Of a DNA stretch of 64,000 bases, positions 26,503 through 36,900 are shown one piece after another. The DNA is from Bdellovibrionales bacterium GWA2_49_15 (GTDB lineage Bacteria > Bdellovibrionota > Bacteriovoracia > Bacteriovoracales > Bacteriovoracaceae). The position numbers and the translations under genes were made by a program. The notes beneath the pieces are model-generated. The model made no database searches. It saw only the letters and a program-made list of their open reading frames with translations, and had not been told where the DNA came from. How positions within the stretch are numbered: the first letter of the stretch is position 1; each line of letters opens with the position of its first letter. The stretch is taken from positions 372,001 through 436,000 of the forward strand of contig MEPP01000021.1 of assembly GCA_001769855.1 (NCBI GenBank). Direction: 5' to 3'.

Positions 26503-27540
26503 ATGTGGGCAATTTTTAAATTCCGAAATCGTGATTCGACACCCATCGGGCCGGCCGATTTTTTTCGCCAGACGATCAAGATTACCTACTGGGTGTTACC
26601 CATAAACTTGGGACTGCTTGGCCTTTTAAAATGGATCGGGATTGACCTGAATAATTGGATTTGCCATGTCATTTGGATGGGATTTTTTCTTAATAACTTT
26701 CTTGCCTTGCTGCTGTATGCACCACTTTGGGATCGGCGGCTGGCGGATTTTTATGCGGCAAAAAAGATAACGCTCAACTGGTATCGCCGAGCCTTTTGGG
26801 GATTTGTCATCTTCTCGCCCATCATTGGATTGTATTTTCATATTCTTTTTTTAAGTGTGACCGCGCAGGAAATTCGTTGGGGCCTGCGTAGGCACTTTTT
26901 GGCGGCCCTGATTTGTTCCATGCTTATTCAGGGCCTTTCAAGTTTGAGCTTTCGTCCCATGCTGACCGCCAATTTTAATGTGTCCTTTAATTATGTCATG
27001 AAGGCGGCGTTGGATGCCGCGACTATCGCCAAGTTAAAAAACCAGTACGGCGCAAGTGCCGATGATTTTCATCAGGCCTATCAGCGTGAGCATCGGAAGG
27101 ATAAGTTCAGCGAGACCGGCCAGATTCTTGCCGATGCCGCCGTCTCTGCTATTGTCTTCAATACATTAATGGCGATTAAGAAATCCAAAAACAAAGATGA
27201 AGATAACATAAACGCATATTTAAGTTTGGCTGATTATGTAACCTCCATCCAGCAGCTGGGATTTTCAAATGTGGTGAGATTGTCCTATCCCTACGGTCTG
27301 TATTTGCTTGTGGGCAACATCGAGCTTCCGCTCCTTATGGCCTGCGAGGTGATGATCTTCACCAAAAAGAAAAATATCCTCAATCGGGTGTTCTCTGAAA
27401 AACATGCAAGGGCGGTGGAACTTTTTCATAAAAAATATAAAAAAAGTTTGTCTGATAAAAAGTATAAGCACTATCGGGAAAAGTTTCGCATGGTGGGTGG
27501 CAAGATCGAGGCGATGAAGTTAGGGTTTTCTTATTTTTAG
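26503..27540 (+). CDS. polytopic membrane protein, unknown function
   Basis: A 345-residue protein with about six hydrophobic segments in two blocks (residues about 25-155 and one near 265-285), and a soluble helical part between about 175 and 235. A KIEAMKLGFSYF end and a KHYREKFRMVGGK motif precede it. It follows the OmpA-family gene by 6 bases. No family is recognised; no catalytic motif is evident. Confidence 0.65.
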   Translation: MWAIFKFRNRDSTPIGPADFFRQTIKITYWVLPINLGLLGLLKWIGIDLNNWICHVIWMGFFLNNFLALLLYAPLWDRRLADFYAAKKITLNWYRRAFWGFVIFSPIIGLYFHILFLSVTAQEIRWGLRRHFLAALICSMLIQGLSSLSFRPMLTANFNVSFNYVMKAALDAATIAKLKNQYGASADDFHQAYQREHRKDKFSETGQILADAAVSAIVFNTLMAIKKSKNKDEDNINAYLSLADYVTSIQQLGFSNVVRLSYPYGLYLLVGNIELPLLMACEVMIFTKKKNILNRVFSEKHARAVELFHKKYKKSLSDKKYKHYREKFRMVGGKIEAMKLGFSYF

Positions 27541-27545
27541 CTCAA

Positions 27546-28313
27546 TCAGGATTGGCAGAAAAAATGTCGAAGTTGCATATCTTCCGGGCAATCATGGTCG
27601 TGATCACCACGATTGGTGGCAGGGTCCAGATGGGCCCCGTGATCGGGAGTGAAGGCCAAGAGATAGTTATTTTTCCACGCCTCGCGGGCAGCGGAGAAAA
27701 ATTGTTCCCAGGTTTCTAAATGATTTTGCAGGGCCTTGATTGCCAGAGGTGAAAAAGGTTCGGTTTTATGAAGGAGATCGTCGTATTCCTGGTGGTAGGC
27801 CACGATGACATCATGCTTGCCCTCCTTGAGCAGCGCGAAGGTTTGGGCGGTGACGAGAGAGTCGTAAGTCATTGAGAAATAATCAAGTGTTCGATTTCTA
27901 AAAATAAGATCGACGCTTGAGCCTGCCACCGCCACGATGGCCACCTTTTTCCCCGCGCGCACCAAAGCATCAAAGAGTGTATCGCAGCTTAAAACTGGTC
28001 GCTCATATTTTTTTATCCCATGCTCCTCGATCGTCGCGCCGGTAAAAAGCGAGGCAAAGCAAACCGGTGTTTTGGGGGGAATCATGGAGGATAAGGCCAC
28101 TTCATGGGTGCTGGCACGTTTGAGTCGTTGGTGCATCTCAGGAAAGCGTTGAAGAGCATGATATCCAAAGGCGTCCGGGCAGTAGATGAGGGCCTTTGAA
28201 ATTGGCCTGGGGGAATGCAACAGCTCCGCGATCGGGGATGCCAGGCCAAATTTCGGCGGCCGCACGTCCATCATCTGGCAAATGGTTGGAGTGAATGATC
28301 GTAAGTCATACAT
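27546..28313 (-). CDS. alkaline phosphatase-superfamily protein
   Basis: A 255-residue protein with the fold's outer metal motifs: YCPDAFG near residue 45-51 (candidate metal Asp), AYHQEYDDLLHKTEPF (Asp and His ligands) and FTPDHGAH (Asp-His pair) near residue 220-227. The nucleophile region is probably SSMIPPKTPVCF. The length is short for the family, so the cap is reduced. It could be a phosphodiesterase or phosphatase. It is convergent with the unknown membrane protein gene and lies upstream of a small STAS gene's end on the same strand. Confidence 0.7.
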   Translation of the reverse strand: MYDLRSFTPTICQMMDVRPPKFGLASPIAELLHSPRPISKALIYCPDAFGYHALQRFPEMHQRLKRASTHEVALSSMIPPKTPVCFASLFTGATIEEHGIKKYERPVLSCDTLFDALVRAGKKVAIVAVAGSSVDLIFRNRTLDYFSMTYDSLVTAQTFALLKEGKHDVIVAYHQEYDDLLHKTEPFSPLAIKALQNHLETWEQFFSAAREAWKNNYLLAFTPDHGAHLDPATNRGDHDHDCPEDMQLRHFFCQS

Positions 28314-28323
28314 ATTGACATAA

Positions 28324-28698
28324 TTAGAGGAGCTTGCTCAGTTCGGCAAGGGCCAACCTGATATTATCCAGCACCTCATCCGCTCTGATGGTGCCGTTGG
28401 CAGTTAGTTCTGTTTTCCATTTGGGATGAACGCCACAGAGTCGCAGACGAGCGTTTTTTTCCTTTCTAATTGTATGTTGCAGTTGAACCAGCTGACGGTA
28501 TACCGCACTTTGAATTTCAGTGACGTCCCTAAAATTAAAGATGAAGTATTTGCAACTTGATGCTTTCAGCTTGCTTAAGCACTCATCAAGGGGGTCAGAG
28601 GCATGATGATCTAAAGCTCCTACAAATGAGACTACGCAAAATTCCTTTTGCTCGGCCAGCAGGTACTTAAAACCCTCAGCACTGCTATTTTCATCCAT
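28324..28698 (-). CDS. STAS-domain protein (anti-sigma antagonist-like)
   Basis: A 124-residue single-domain STAS protein. FCVVSFVGALDHHASDPLDECL marks the first strands and helix, KYFIFNFRDVTEIQSAVYRQL the phospho-site helix. Canonical members have DSSG here; IQSAV keeps one Ser but loses the Asp, so phosphoregulation by an anti-sigma kinase is uncertain. It ends 10 bases before the phosphatase-superfamily gene, so the two may share a transcript. Confidence 0.78.
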   Translation of the reverse strand: MDENSSAEGFKYLLAEQKEFCVVSFVGALDHHASDPLDECLSKLKASSCKYFIFNFRDVTEIQSAVYRQLVQLQHTIRKEKNARLRLCGVHPKWKTELTANGTIRADEVLDNIRLALAELSKLL

Positions 28699-28854
28699 GT
28701 CTTACTCCTTAAATAGCGGTGACTCCATTCTACTTGGAATGAGACGGGTTTCATTTTATCAGGCACTTAGCGGTGCAATTGGAATTACCGAGGGACAAGC
28801 AAAATTCGCTACTTGGTCATAGAGTGGTCAAAAATAGCCACAAGATAGCGCCAT

Positions 28855-30204
28855 TTAGAGCGCAATAAATTCTCTTGTGAGAATCGTCGACGAATCGATA
28901 TCGGTTAACACGTAAAGGGATACGCGGAGGAAAGCGGGAAGCAAAGTCGCAAGCACGTCATCCCAGGTGTTCTTGTTAATTTTCATGATGGCCTTATCAA
29001 GGGTAGCAACACCTTCATGATTTAAAAGTTGGTAGTACGGAGCGCGAATGTACGTGTCATCATGTTTCAGGATGGTGCGCTCCTCGTCTGTGACAAAGGT
29101 GCTAACATAGATCATGACGTTGGGAGCACCGGTGACTTTGGCACTTACCATCGAGAGCAGATTTCCGTCAGCGTCGATCTCATGGGAGTAAGAAATATTT
29201 TCTATTTTGGCCGGCACGGGTGCGGAAGCCTCTGCACCAAGGGGCAGTTTGAAGTCTTCATTCAACTTGGAAAATGAAGCACGGTAACCCCAGTTTTGAA
29301 TCATCTCATAAGGGAATTTTCCGAATCCACCTTTGCCCCAGCCATGGCCCCAGGAGTTTTTGAAAATGAAGGCCCCTTGCACGGTTTTGCCATCATAAGT
29401 TGCTTCGAGGTTGTCATCATATCCGACAAGCAAGACGGCGTGGGTACCGCAATCATCGGGATTTTTGTCGCACTCTTTTTTCAGAGCGTCGCTATGATAG
29501 GCATTTCCGGTTTTTTTATCCCATCCATTAAAGTTCACGGGTATGGTGACCAGGGTCGTGGTTCCTTCCTTGGCCAGCACGGCCTTTAAAGTGTCCACCA
29601 GCGAGTCGTCATATTCATTAATTTTTCTGGTGGTAAGACCGTTTAACTTGATGGCCCCGGCCTGCATCTCGGCGGTCGGCGCATGATGGGAGAAGCAGCC
29701 TTTTTTAGCGGCCTCAGTGGATTCTTTTCTTATCCCTTCACAGGGAAGCCCGATATCAAACCAGTCGGGTTGGTAGGGGAGGTCTCTTTCAAGCGCAAAA
29801 CCGGCAGTTTTAAAAGTCTGGAGAACGGTAAAGGAATTGGCCCCATCATCATTGGCAAAATCACCGAGTACTCCTTTCCCATAGCGAATGAGATATTCCT
29901 CTGAAAGGTTGACCTCTGTTTTGGTCACGCGTTTAATCTCACTTTCAACTTGGGCAGAGGCCGCGAAATAGGCGCAGGTGCCACGCTGATCTTGATCTTT
30001 CACCGCCGTTTGGTTTTTCATCAGATCAACTTTCCCGGGCAGACCAAATTCACGCTTGTTCACGTTCTCGGAAATGGGGTTGCGCTCACGGCTTTGATAG
30101 CGTTGGACGCCATATTTTCTGGGAGCAGATTGAGCGAAAGACTCCGCGCTTGCAAAGGCCAATACGAGGAAAAAAAGAGAATAGAAAATCTTGTTCGCAC
30201 TCAT
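28855..30204 (-). CDS. secreted papain-like (C1) cysteine protease
   Basis: A 449-residue exported protein starting at the ATG at 30204, with GGGGTGG upstream; the longer frame would precede the signal peptide. The signal peptide ends near SAESFAQ. The C1A residues are all there: the oxyanion Gln and catalytic Cys in KDQDQRGTCAYFAAS, the His in DCGTHAVLLVGYDD and the Asn in FIFKNSWGHGWGKGG. The C-terminal 130 residues form a beta-rich appended domain. It may serve in envelope or prey-protein breakdown. No inhibitory propeptide was recognised. Confidence 0.9.
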   Translation of the reverse strand: MSANKIFYSLFFLVLAFASAESFAQSAPRKYGVQRYQSRERNPISENVNKREFGLPGKVDLMKNQTAVKDQDQRGTCAYFAASAQVESEIKRVTKTEVNLSEEYLIRYGKGVLGDFANDDGANSFTVLQTFKTAGFALERDLPYQPDWFDIGLPCEGIRKESTEAAKKGCFSHHAPTAEMQAGAIKLNGLTTRKINEYDDSLVDTLKAVLAKEGTTTLVTIPVNFNGWDKKTGNAYHSDALKKECDKNPDDCGTHAVLLVGYDDNLEATYDGKTVQGAFIFKNSWGHGWGKGGFGKFPYEMIQNWGYRASFSKLNEDFKLPLGAEASAPVPAKIENISYSHEIDADGNLLSMVSAKVTGAPNVMIYVSTFVTDEERTILKHDDTYIRAPYYQLLNHEGVATLDKAIMKINKNTWDDVLATLLPAFLRVSLYVLTDIDSSTILTREFIAL

Positions 30205-30303
30205 GCATGCCACCCCATTGTTTCGGCAGATATTTGATGTGCGTCTATAGCACGCTCGAAAGACGTTTCCTAGAGGTGACGGGAAATTTGTAAGTAGGTG
30301 AAA

Positions 30304-30366
30304 TCTCAGCCGCAAGGCTGAGACGAATGTAGCTCAAAAAAAACGGCGAAGCCTTTTTGAGCGTAA
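30304..30366 (+). repeat. two-hairpin repeat, copy 1 (no tRNA remnant)
   Basis: The stem CTCAGCC/GGCTGAG (loop GCAA) is followed by ATGTAG and a long hairpin GCTCAAAAA ... TTTTTGAGC with an inner GGC-GAA-GCC. The second hairpin is identical to those in copies 2 and 4 (copy 3 differs by one base in its loop), whereas the first stem has two compensating pair changes relative to them. A GTAG tetranucleotide beside a hairpin is typical of REP elements. No tRNA-end sequence flanks this copy. Confidence 0.8.
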
Positions 30367-30454
30367 CGAACGAAGATGAAATTCTTTTAACTAAAAAAAG
30401 AGCGAAAGGTACCAGGCATACTTAAAGACTTAACTGTTGGAGCAAGCGAGAGGT

Positions 30455-31270
30455 TCAAAAGATTTTTTGCTCTTTTAGATTTTGATAAACAAGCACATTG
30501 TGCTGCTGACAAAGAATACGCATGTTTTGCTGCACCGTTTTTCCCCCAAGGAAGTAGGGCACTTTATGGTCCGCCTGAAGAAAGTGCCTATTCTCACAGC
30601 GCCGCCCATTACTGGGGCTTACATACTCGCACTGATGGTCTGCTTTCTTTAAGAGTTCTCGTTTCAAAACGACTCCCGCCGTGCGAGTTGTGGGTGCTTG
30701 CCGGACTTTCTTCTGTGGTTTTTCAACTTGCGATTCGCATAATTTTTTGATGGCAACTGCGTCTTTGGATTCGCCTAGCTTGGCCTTCGTCACTAACCAG
30801 AGTTGATACGTCTCCTCGTCCATTTCTATTTTCACCACCCGTTTTTTATTCTCCAGCTTAAAATATCCTCGCAACTTTGTTTCGGCCTCCGCAGCGGAAT
30901 TTGGTTCTTCCTGAATCAAATTGAGCGCGGCCACATTTTGGGCGTGGGTTGCCTGGGCCTCCCGTGATACCCGCTCAAGGAGAGAGAGGTTACTCAAATT
31001 GAGATCGCCCTTTTCCACCATGGGCCGCGCCTCGGGAGTTTTATTTATAAAGCGCACGGCCTCGATTCTCCGCTGGGCCGAGGCCTCCGTGTAACCAAGT
31101 TCTTTTACCGCAAACAAAAAGAGGCTCCCGTATCCCAACTCCAAATAGAGCTTCCGAGACTCGATCTCCTGAAAATGCGCCAGGACTTTCGCCAAGATTC
31201 GATTTTCTTCTTTGATAAGATTTTTTGTATTTTGCACCAGAACGTCATTCTTAAGATTTTTCAAATTCAT
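30455..31270 (-). CDS. HNH endonuclease
   Basis: A 271-residue protein, starting at the ATG with GGGAGG 4 bases upstream; a longer frame adds four residues. Residues about 1-150 are helical with an N-terminal DUF222-like or coiled segment. The C-terminal HNH domain has LKKADHQCEYVSP, CENRHFLQADHKVPYFLGG and MRILCQQHN, with Cys pairs that probably hold zinc. Such stand-alone HNH proteins occur in multiple copies in related genomes and may be mobile. It lies next to the hairpin repeat copy 1. Confidence 0.85.
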   Translation of the reverse strand: MNLKNLKNDVLVQNTKNLIKEENRILAKVLAHFQEIESRKLYLELGYGSLFLFAVKELGYTEASAQRRIEAVRFINKTPEARPMVEKGDLNLSNLSLLERVSREAQATHAQNVAALNLIQEEPNSAAEAETKLRGYFKLENKKRVVKIEMDEETYQLWLVTKAKLGESKDAVAIKKLCESQVEKPQKKVRQAPTTRTAGVVLKRELLKKADHQCEYVSPSNGRRCENRHFLQADHKVPYFLGGKTVQQNMRILCQQHNVLVYQNLKEQKIF

Positions 31271-31601
31271 AGCGCCTCCCATATTTTTTTTATATATACC
31301 ACAGTTTTTCGCGCCAAATTTCGCTTGTGCATTGGGGATATAGGCGAATTGAGCAGAAATTTAATCGTACAATGGCTGCAAATTTTTAAACAGTATTTTA
31401 AACTGAAATAGGCACGTTTAATCGCGTCTTACGCAAGATTATTTTTTATGAATGCCGTCCTCAAGTAAGCGAAGAAAACAAAAATAATTCTTACTTTTAA
31501 AAGAAAATTCTTTCGTTGGGAAACGAGTTCCTTAGTTCAGGTGCCAGGAGCGTTGTAATGAGGAGTTCCAGCACCAAGATTTGGTGTTGGAACTGCAATC
31601 G
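31271..31601. other. A/T-rich intergenic region with a 14-bp hairpin
   Basis: No gene was found. It is A/T-rich with runs of T and A. A near-perfect hairpin (14-bp stem, 3-base loop, one G-T pair) is at 31564-31594, just beyond the lipoprotein gene stop on the minus strand; it has no T-run, so it is either an RNA-stabilising structure or a weak terminator. Confidence 0.6.
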
Positions 31602-32963
31602 CTACAAGCTGATTGTGAAAAGGGTGGCGGCCTGTAGATCGCCAAAGAAACCATCCATATCTATACCATCGTTGTTTTTCACTCCTGCCACAATGGAGGT
31701 GCAGCCCGTGATGTCATCGGCGGTGAAAGTATAGGTCACAGTGTTTGCCGCCGACCATGCTTGAATCTCGGATGACAGAGCACAGCTTCTGTAAAGCCGA
31801 AAAACATACTCCAAGGGTAAGCCAAACGGGTCAGTGGCATTGACTTGCAAAGTAATTGTGTCGCCAACGTGAAATGAGCGCGAAGCAGTTTCGATCAGGT
31901 TTGAGTCGAAGACTTTGATTGAGTTTTGAGTGGGCGGTAGGCGTTCATCTCGAATCGTAAAAAGGGTCGACATTTGCACGTCGCCAAAAATACCGTCCTG
32001 ATCGGTCCCGTCATTATTCTTAACTCCTATGATAATGCTTGTGCAATTTGTGATATCGTCCTCGGTGAAGGTGTAGGTGAGGTCATTGTCGACCGACCAA
32101 TTTTGCAAAGTACTTTCTAAAATACAGTTGCGGAATCGTTTGAATGTATATTGAAGGGGGAGGCCAAAGAGATCAACGGCGACAGCAGTGAGCGTAATCG
32201 TATCGCCGACGTCAAAGGACCTTGATGTCGTGATATGTCCATCCCCGTCTAAAATAATAGGAGGTAGTGCCAGTGGTGCAATTTTCACCAGGCTAGTGCT
32301 ACTGATGTCGGTTGTGGTGCTGCCATTTAACTTCGTTCTGAATGAATTTGAGTTGATGATGGCATTATAGGCCGAGGAAAAATCCGGAGCATTTGAGGTT
32401 GTCAGAATGCTTTCTGCTGCTTGCGATAGGTCATGCAATTTTGTATTCGTAAGTTCATTAACCGTTGCATTGGTCATTCCTAAGGCGGAGCGAATTGCCA
32501 TGAAAATGGCGCTACTACTCATTCCGAGATTGGCATTTTGGCCTTCCACAAAAGAAATGTAACGTTTCGAGCTATCGTTAGCATCTGTCGCCACAATGAC
32601 AACATTCGGTGTCTCGGTGCTTTCTGAGTTGGGAATATCTAATCTGTAATTTCCACTAACATTGGTAACACTCTGGCCTAATTCTAAATCCTTCACTCGT
32701 CCTTTCTCATCGATTTTATAGGCGCGCACATCAGCACCTGAAACAGCAGAATAACTTGCCCAAGCTGGTTGAATCAGTAAATCTAGTGGCCCGCGGGTGA
32801 TCATTCCACCGGGGCCAGTGACTGTTCCTGAAATAGTTTTAGTCGTTGATGATGATGTCACGGCTCCTTCAACGGGTGCCTCAGAGGTTTTGGAACTGCA
32901 ACCCATAAAGGTTACTGCGACGATTCCTATGGCGATAGAAAGATTAATTTTTTTTGTTCGCAA
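31602..32963 (-). CDS. lipoprotein with two tandem C-terminal beta-domains
   Basis: A 453-residue lipoprotein starting at a TTG with GGGGGG six bases upstream, which gives a full lipoprotein signal with lipobox FMGC. A 22-residue serine/threonine-rich linker follows. Residues about 235-340 and 345-450 are two copies of one beta-rich domain: both have SRSFxVGDTITLxxxAxDxFGLPLxYxF, YTFTxDDITxCTSIxxGVKNNDG and a similar end. Each has one Cys pair. The repeats resemble Ig-like adhesion or binding modules. Function is unknown; surface exposure is plausible. Confidence 0.75.
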   Translation of the reverse strand: MRTKKINLSIAIGIVAVTFMGCSSKTSEAPVEGAVTSSSTTKTISGTVTGPGGMITRGPLDLLIQPAWASYSAVSGADVRAYKIDEKGRVKDLELGQSVTNVSGNYRLDIPNSESTETPNVVIVATDANDSSKRYISFVEGQNANLGMSSSAIFMAIRSALGMTNATVNELTNTKLHDLSQAAESILTTSNAPDFSSAYNAIINSNSFRTKLNGSTTTDISSTSLVKIAPLALPPIILDGDGHITTSRSFDVGDTITLTAVAVDLFGLPLQYTFKRFRNCILESTLQNWSVDNDLTYTFTEDDITNCTSIIIGVKNNDGTDQDGIFGDVQMSTLFTIRDERLPPTQNSIKVFDSNLIETASRSFHVGDTITLQVNATDPFGLPLEYVFRLYRSCALSSEIQAWSAANTVTYTFTADDITGCTSIVAGVKNNDGIDMDGFFGDLQAATLFTISL

Positions 32964-33152
32964 ACGTTTGCCCCCCAGAGAGTTTTGCAAAGATGAAAAG
33001 AAAATGGCTGGCACTAATATGCTTATCGGAATGATAATAAATATTCTTAAATAAATCTTATTATCATTGATTAAATATTTATGTTTTCAGAGGCTTGGAG
33101 ATCATCTTGATGGTCGTTTTTCCAAAAAACGTTCCATAGCAGACAACAAAAT

Positions 33153-33277
33153 TCGCGATATCCCGGCCGCAGGCCGGGACAAATGTAGCTCAAAAAAAAC
33201 GGCGAAGCCTTTTTGAGCGTATCGCTTGAAATAAATATAGTCTTAATCAAAGAAGAGATGGTCGTCGCGACAAGGGT
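33153..33277 (+). repeat. hairpin element copy 2 with tRNA-Val 3' remnant
   Basis: The unit contains CCCGGCC-GCA-GGCCGGG, then ATGTAG and the GCTCAAAAA/TTTTTGAGC hairpin, then about 30 bases, then TGGTCGTCGCGACAAGG at 33259-33276. The last stretch equals the 3' end of tRNA-Val (CCA, discriminator, acceptor strand and T-stem) with one mismatch. Over about 100 bases it is nearly identical to copy 4 beside tRNA-Val. The left-hand tRNA-like flank of copies 3 and 4 is reduced to TTCGCGA here. Confidence 0.85.
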
Positions 33278-33658
33278 AATTCTTTTTTGGGCGCACTCCT
33301 TATAAATTGAGTCCTCCTAAATAAATTTAGATTTCCTTCTTCTCCCTACGACAAGTGACTCAGAAATAAGGCGAAAATGTTGATTTCTAAAAATCAAGAG
33401 GATGTCGTCGTGCAAAGTTCGCGAGAGTATTATCCTTCTAAAAAGTCAATTCAAATAATTCCACATGTTATACTAGAAATCAAAAATAACCTAAATCTGC
33501 GATTTCTTAGATATTAAAAAATATTCTAAAACGACCGATACCAACCAGCATAAAATAATCCGACATTAAGAATCGGATCGCTCTCTTCCATAATCAGTAC
33601 GAGGCGTAGGTGCTGGTACTTGAGTGGAACGTTGACTGTATTTATGAGGGGAGAATCT
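33278..33658. other. intergenic region, no gene found
   Basis: About 380 bases between the repeat copy and the small lipoprotein gene. The stretch is A/T-rich with TTAAT/AATAA runs. No convincing ORF, tRNA or hairpin terminator was recognised. The promoter for the lipoprotein/giant-protein operon is likely here but no clear -10/-35 pair can be assigned. Confidence 0.5.
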
Positions 33659-33961
33659 ATGAAGCGAATGCAATTTATTGCGCTTTTAGTGACTGTCATT
33701 CTTAGTTCATGTAGTGGAGGCGGGGGTAGCAGTGGCGTGAGCAGCTCAGGTGACGGCAAAAATTCCACCTCAGTATCCGCCAGTGCCCAAGTTACTTTAA
33801 CACCAACCGAACAAGCGGCGCGAGCGGAAATCACGGAAATTTCCACGACGGTATCAACTACTGACCCAGCCTATCAGCTTCAAGACACCGAACTGGCCCA
33901 GCTCTTAGAAGAGGGCACGATTACACCTGAGGAATACCAGGAATTGGCCCTTTATCTTTAA
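33659..33961 (+). CDS. small lipoprotein upstream of the giant protein
   Basis: A 100-residue lipoprotein starting at the ATG at 33659 with GAGGGGAG upstream. Lipobox LSSC is at residues 15-18, followed by a Gly/Ser linker. The C-terminus ends in ELAQLLEEGTITPEEYQELA, an SHOCT-like short helical motif. It lies 15 bases before the giant gene and is almost certainly in the same operon. It could be an outer-membrane helper for the giant protein. Confidence 0.75.
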   Translation: MKRMQFIALLVTVILSSCSGGGGSSGVSSSGDGKNSTSVSASAQVTLTPTEQAARAEITEISTTVSTTDPAYQLQDTELAQLLEEGTITPEEYQELALYL

Positions 33962-33976
33962 AATTTGGAGCCTCGA

Positions 33977-36900
33977 ATGAAGATCATTCTTGTTCTTCCA
34001 TGGATTTTTTTTGTTTTCAGTCTCTACGGCCAGCAGTTTGAAACAATTTCCGTAGAAGCTGATACATATCTCCGACAAGGTAGTCCAAATCAAAATCAGG
34101 GGGCCGAGGCCATTGCCGTGATTCAAGAATCGGGAAGAAACCGAACGCTCCTTCGCTTTAATTCTCTTGCCGTAAAACAAGCATCATCCGGCCATCTCTT
34201 GTCCGCAAAACTTCGCCTTTATATCTCACAAAATGCCAATAACTGGGGAAGCACGGGACGAGATATCGGTATCTATACCCTCAATGACTCATGGACCGAG
34301 ATGGGTGTCACATGGAACTGTAGAAATGATCTTGTCCCAGCGAACTCATCTACCGACTGTCCTGGGGAAGAGTGGACAATGTATTCAGGAACTCATCCTG
34401 AGCTTCACCCTTATAATGCAACTCCTATCGCAACCACGACAATCACCAACAATCTCACGGGCAATATTGAACTCGACATCACTGCTTACGTCCAAAGCAT
34501 TATTGACGATTCGATCATCAATAATGGACTGATGATTAAAAAAATCACTGAAAGCCAAATCGGACACATTGAATTTGGCACGAAAGAATCAAACGTACCC
34601 GCCAAACTTATTTTAACCTTTGAAACAGTTGAAATTCCGCCGACACCAACTCCATCTCCGCCCCCGGTTAGCGAATTTCCCTCGGCATTAATGAATATTA
34701 GTCAGATGAGTGGCGAAGCTCCTTTAACAACATCGTTTAATTTTTCCAATATTGAGGGCAGCAATACATCCATCACATTATTTTTCGATGACGGGTCAAG
34801 TGAGATTTATGCCGGGGGTCCCATTTCGCACTCTTTTTCCGAGCAAGGAATTTATAATGTCATTGCCGTAATCCAAGATGATCGGGGTCATTCTACCCAA
34901 ATAGAAGAAACTATTATCGTCACGGGCACATTGCCATCCATGCGAATGGCGAATTCCGGCATTTGGATCACACCGAATAAATTAAATCCATTAATCAGAC
35001 AGTCAGGCGAAAAAGTTATTATCTCAGGGGAAATCTGCAAAGTCTGGAAAGGGGCCTTTAGAGACACGCCAATCTGCAGGGGGATGAGCGACAGCAGTAT
35101 TCAAATAACGGCATACTTCCCAGACAAGGCACATGAGGTCACAGGCCAAGTTATTGTCTCAAAAGAGGACAACCGTCGTTTTTTTAGATTTGAGACTTCT
35201 GAGCTTAATCCGGCCAACCTAAACCAATTCACACTCGTCGTTGGGAATATCCCACCAAGAGTGAAAGAGCTTAATGCGACCAAGGTTCGGCTTGAGTCGC
35301 GGGTTCAAAAACTCAAACTGAAAATTTCTGAGCTGGTCAGTGCAGGGGCCTTACAAGAAAAGATTGACCGCCTGCTTAAATCAAAAACGACGTTGGAACT
35401 GGTCATTGCTAAAATTGAAGCGCTCCTTTCCACCCGTCCAGAAATTATTTCCGAGTATCGCTTGCCCCTTCAGGTTGAAAATTCCCCCTCAGCGCAATTT
35501 TATTACGCCGGTATGTTTGCCGGATTCAAGCTTGAAGCTGAAACGGTTCCCGGCATTAAATTTGAGAATGAGTCGGGCCTTGTTAAAATGAAGATCACCA
35601 ATCTTACTAATCTGTCTTCAGGTCTTCCTGATGGCAGTGATCTTGTCGATTTTGTGGGTGATGCGAGGCTGACCTCAGACAATGATGAGCATTTTTATTA
35701 TGCCGAAATTTATTATAAGGGAACTTTGGTTCATACTTCTGTGCCAAAAATTTTCAATGTTAATGACACAATCGAGTACAACCACAGCGTTGCCAGTTTT
35801 TCATCGACTCAAGCACAAGATTTTAGAATTGATCTTTTTCGTAAAAAAACGGCCAATACTTCTCAAGCTAGACGCTGGGGGCGCCTCGAATTTAGCATCC
35901 CTGTCCTTCAAGTTCGAGATACCACGCCTCCTGTCTGGCTGGCCCCAATTTCTCCAGATGAAAATCAGCATCTCTTTCGCGAATTTCCCGAGATTATTGC
36001 ACACGTAAAAGACAGCTCTGGGGTCTTAAATCTGGCGAGTGCCTCTGTAAAAATGAATGGCGCAGAATTGCCTGTGGCCACAGAAATTCTTGTTGATGGC
36101 ATTATCAAAGTCAGTGCCGTAGCTCCCTTAAATCTCCCGGAAGGGGAGTATAGTATAGAATACAGCATTCAAGACCAAGGCCAGAATTTTGCGACCCCGA
36201 ACCCACTGGTTCGCACTTTTACCATTGACCACACGCCACCCATTATCGGACTCAATCTCGCTAACAATCAGGTGATGAGGACTGCCACCTTTAACTTGGA
36301 GGCACAAATTTCTGATCTCTCATCCACTGATGTTGATATCTTCCTTAATAATGTAAAACTCACTACGACTCAAGATAGCTTCATCACCCAAAGCTTAACT
36401 TTCGGCCCTGGCAGCAATCTCTTAACCATTTTGGCAAGAGATGGGGCGGGCAATCAGACTCAGCAGACTAGTACTCTTTTTTATGACAATGCTCCACCGA
36501 AAATTTACTTAAGTCATCAGGGGAGCAGCTTAACCAAGCAAGCGAGTTATCAAATCGCCGTTAAGGTCGAAGATCAGGCGCTCACGCGCGTAGAAATTTA
36601 TCAGAATACAATTTTGGTCGCCACTCAAACGGCACAGGCCGGCGCGAGTTTTAATCTTGACCTTGCCTTATTTGAGGGAGCGAACATTATTCGTATTTTG
36701 GCCATTGACTCAGGTAATTACTTAAGTGAAGAATCGGTCTCTATTACACGCGATTCGATTCCTCCACAAATTGACTTGTCCTATCCCTCTCAGAACTTTA
36801 TCACCCTCAAAAATAATATTAGGATAAACGGAACCTACAACGAGAACTTGGCCTCACTTTTTATTAACAATCAGTCCGTGGCCTTTGACAATGCCGCCAA

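Noticed and set aside
30407-31555. The HNH gene as a defined mobile unit with matched ends
   Set aside because: Flanking GGTACCAGG and GGTGCCAGG resemble each other, but the match is short and no target duplication is visible.
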